Assembly (NCBI GenBank): GCA_046295975.1 | Contig: JBKBMG010000012.1 | Span: 1-64,000 of the forward strand | Length of the DNA stretch: 64,000 nucleotides | Source of the DNA: UBA2357 sp046295975 | Lineage (GTDB): Bacteria; Pseudomonadota; Gammaproteobacteria; Burkholderiales; Rhodocyclaceae | Direction: 5' to 3' | Shown here: positions 62,913 through 64,000 of the stretch, in pieces | Numbering within the stretch: the stretch's first letter is position 1 | How the letters are laid out: the number at the start of each line of letters is the position of its first letter | Translations under genes and position numbers: made by a program | Notes under the pieces: model-generated | What the model saw: the letters and a program-made list of their open reading frames with translations, nothing else | The model's database searches: none | What the model was told of the DNA's origin: nothing

Positions 62913-64000
62913 ATGGACTTCTTTGGCGCACAAGACCACGCCCGGCGTAACAGCCGCTTGCTGGTGCTATGGTTTCTGGCCGCGGTGGTGGGTGTCATCT
63001 GCTCGGTATATCTGGCGCTGGTACTGGCACTCGGGTTCACCAACGGCAATGACCCATATGCGGCCACCGCCACACAAGTGAAATGGTGGGATCCGGGATT
63101 GTTCATGCTGACGCTGCTCGGAGTCGGCGGCATGATCGGACTCGGATCGGTGTACAAGATGCTGACGCTGTCACGCGGCGGCGGCGCCGTCATCGCCGCC
63201 GAACTGGGGGGGCGCCTGGTTTCGCGCGACACCACCGATGAGCTGGAGCGCCGCCTCATCAATGTGGTCGATGAGATGGCCATCGCCTCGGGCATCCCCT
63301 CTCCGCCGGTCTATGTGCTCGACGACGAGCAAGGCATCAACGCCTTCGCTGCCGGCGCCAAAACCACCGATGGTGTGGTTGCAGTCACCCGCGGCACGCT
63401 GCAGCAACTGTCCCGCGACGAACTCCAGGGGGTGATCGCCCACGAGTTCAGTCACATCCTCAATGGCGACATGCGCCTGAACCTGCGCCTGATCGGCGTA
63501 CTGCACGGCATACTGCTGCTGACCCTGGCCGGACGGGTGATGATGCGCAGCGCCCGCGGCTCGGACAAGGGTGCCGCCCCCATGGTGCTGATGGGACTCG
63601 CCTTCGTCGTCATCGGCTACATCGGCGTACTGTTTGGCAAGCTGATCAAGGCCGCGGTGTCGCGTGAGCGCGAGTACCTGGCGGACGCCGCTGCGGTGCA
63701 ATTCACCCGCAACCCGGCGGGAATAGCCGGCGCACTCAAACGCATCGCCGGTATCGGGTCGGAAATCCATCATCCACGTGCCGAAGAGGCCAGCCACATG
63801 TTCTTCGGCAGCGGCGCGCATTTCTCGCGGCTGCTCGCCACTCACCCGCCGATCGAGATGCGCATCAAGCGCGTCGATCCAAGCTTCGATGCACGGGCGC
63901 TGCGCAGGGCGCCCGGCGTCGCACCGCCGGCAATGGACGCAATGGTCGAGGGCGCGACGCCGTCCGCCTTCGTATCGGCGATCGGCAATCCTCAGCCCGC
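62913..64000 (+). CDS. M48 family membrane metallopeptidase (cut by right edge)
   Basis: Open from the ATG at 62913 to the window end, over 360 residues. Two N-terminal helices (about 20-42 and 66-85) and the zinc motif HEFSHILNGD near residue 178 are followed by two more helices. The third ligand region is EREYLADAAAVQF near 254. HtpX-like, with a longer C-terminus than HtpX. With LemA it forms the common LemA-M48 pair, likely involved in envelope protein turnover. Confidence 0.92.
   Translation, partial: MDFFGAQDHARRNSRLLVLWFLAAVVGVICSVYLALVLALGFTNGNDPYAATATQVKWWDPGLFMLTLLGVGGMIGLGSVYKMLTLSRGGGAVIAAELGGRLVSRDTTDELERRLINVVDEMAIASGIPSPPVYVLDDEQGINAFAAGAKTTDGVVAVTRGTLQQLSRDELQGVIAHEFSHILNGDMRLNLRLIGVLHGILLLTLAGRVMMRSARGSDKGAAPMVLMGLAFVVIGYIGVLFGKLIKAAVSREREYLADAAAVQFTRNPAGIAGALKRIAGIGSEIHHPRAEEASHMFFGSGAHFSRLLATHPPIEMRIKRVDPSFDARALRRAPGVAPPAMDAMVEGATPSAFVSAIGNPQP

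Overview
The window is high-GC, densely coded bacterial chromosome. Gene content and order point to a betaproteobacterium of the Rhodocyclales, probably the Azoarcus/Aromatoleum/Thauera (Zoogloeaceae) group: a Tat-exported (clade I type) NosZ with nosRDFYL, an Rnf/Rsx complex, a BktB-like thiolase, a pilY1-centred minor pilin operon, and the beta-typical neighbours alaA-hom-thrC and CobD-family/NUDIX. This assignment is inference from content and order. I see no rRNA, tRNA, CRISPR array, prophage or insertion sequence.

Layout. 1-10.8 kb: nitrous oxide reduction cluster nosZ, nosR, a small membrane protein, nosD, nosF, nosY, then nosL, a second NosL-like lipoprotein, an unrecognised His-rich protein and a third NosL-like protein, most of them overlapping or nearly so. 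nosZ has a well-spaced FNR/Dnr-type promoter and its own terminator. 10.9-16.6 kb: small housekeeping genes (YchJ family, S4 RNA-binding protein, ATP adenylyltransferase, two YkgJ-type cysteine-cluster proteins, UPF0149, TrmB family, DusC, L31). 16.6-27.5 kb: ArnT/PMT-like glycosyltransferase, orn, STE24-like protease, rsgA, an alpha-E/ATP-grasp pair, thiolase, CobD/CbiB-family protein and a NUDIX hydrolase. 27.7-34.3 kb: fimT-pilV-pilW-pilX-pilY1-pilE. 34.6-44.7 kb: nadC, thrC, a DUF3080 lipoprotein, hom, alaA, an Mth938-like protein, uppP, bcp and a PIN-PhoH protein. 44.8-47.9 kb: a CBS/DUF294 protein coupled to a degenerate DEDDh exonuclease, then an NlpC/P60 hydrolase. 48.1-52.7 kb: iron region, with DUF2325 and fbpA divergent over Fur-like sites, then fbpB and fbpC. 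52.7-55.4 kb: the two N-degron aminoacyltransferases aat and bpt, then pyrD. 55.5-64 kb: rsxABCDGE, nth, DUF1841, lemA and an M48 protease cut by the right edge.

How the genes work together. The nos genes encode the periplasmic N2O reductase, its electron donor NosR and its copper/sulfur maturation system. The three NosL-like proteins keep different subsets of the usual metal-binding residues, which suggests divided roles in copper delivery and is the most interesting signal in the window. Other points worth attention are a 15-bp minisatellite in nosD, a catalytically degraded exonuclease fused by translation to a signalling nucleotidyltransferase, several tiny translationally coupled ORFs, and three genes whose -10-like element lies exactly 6 nt before the start codon, as expected for leaderless mRNAs.
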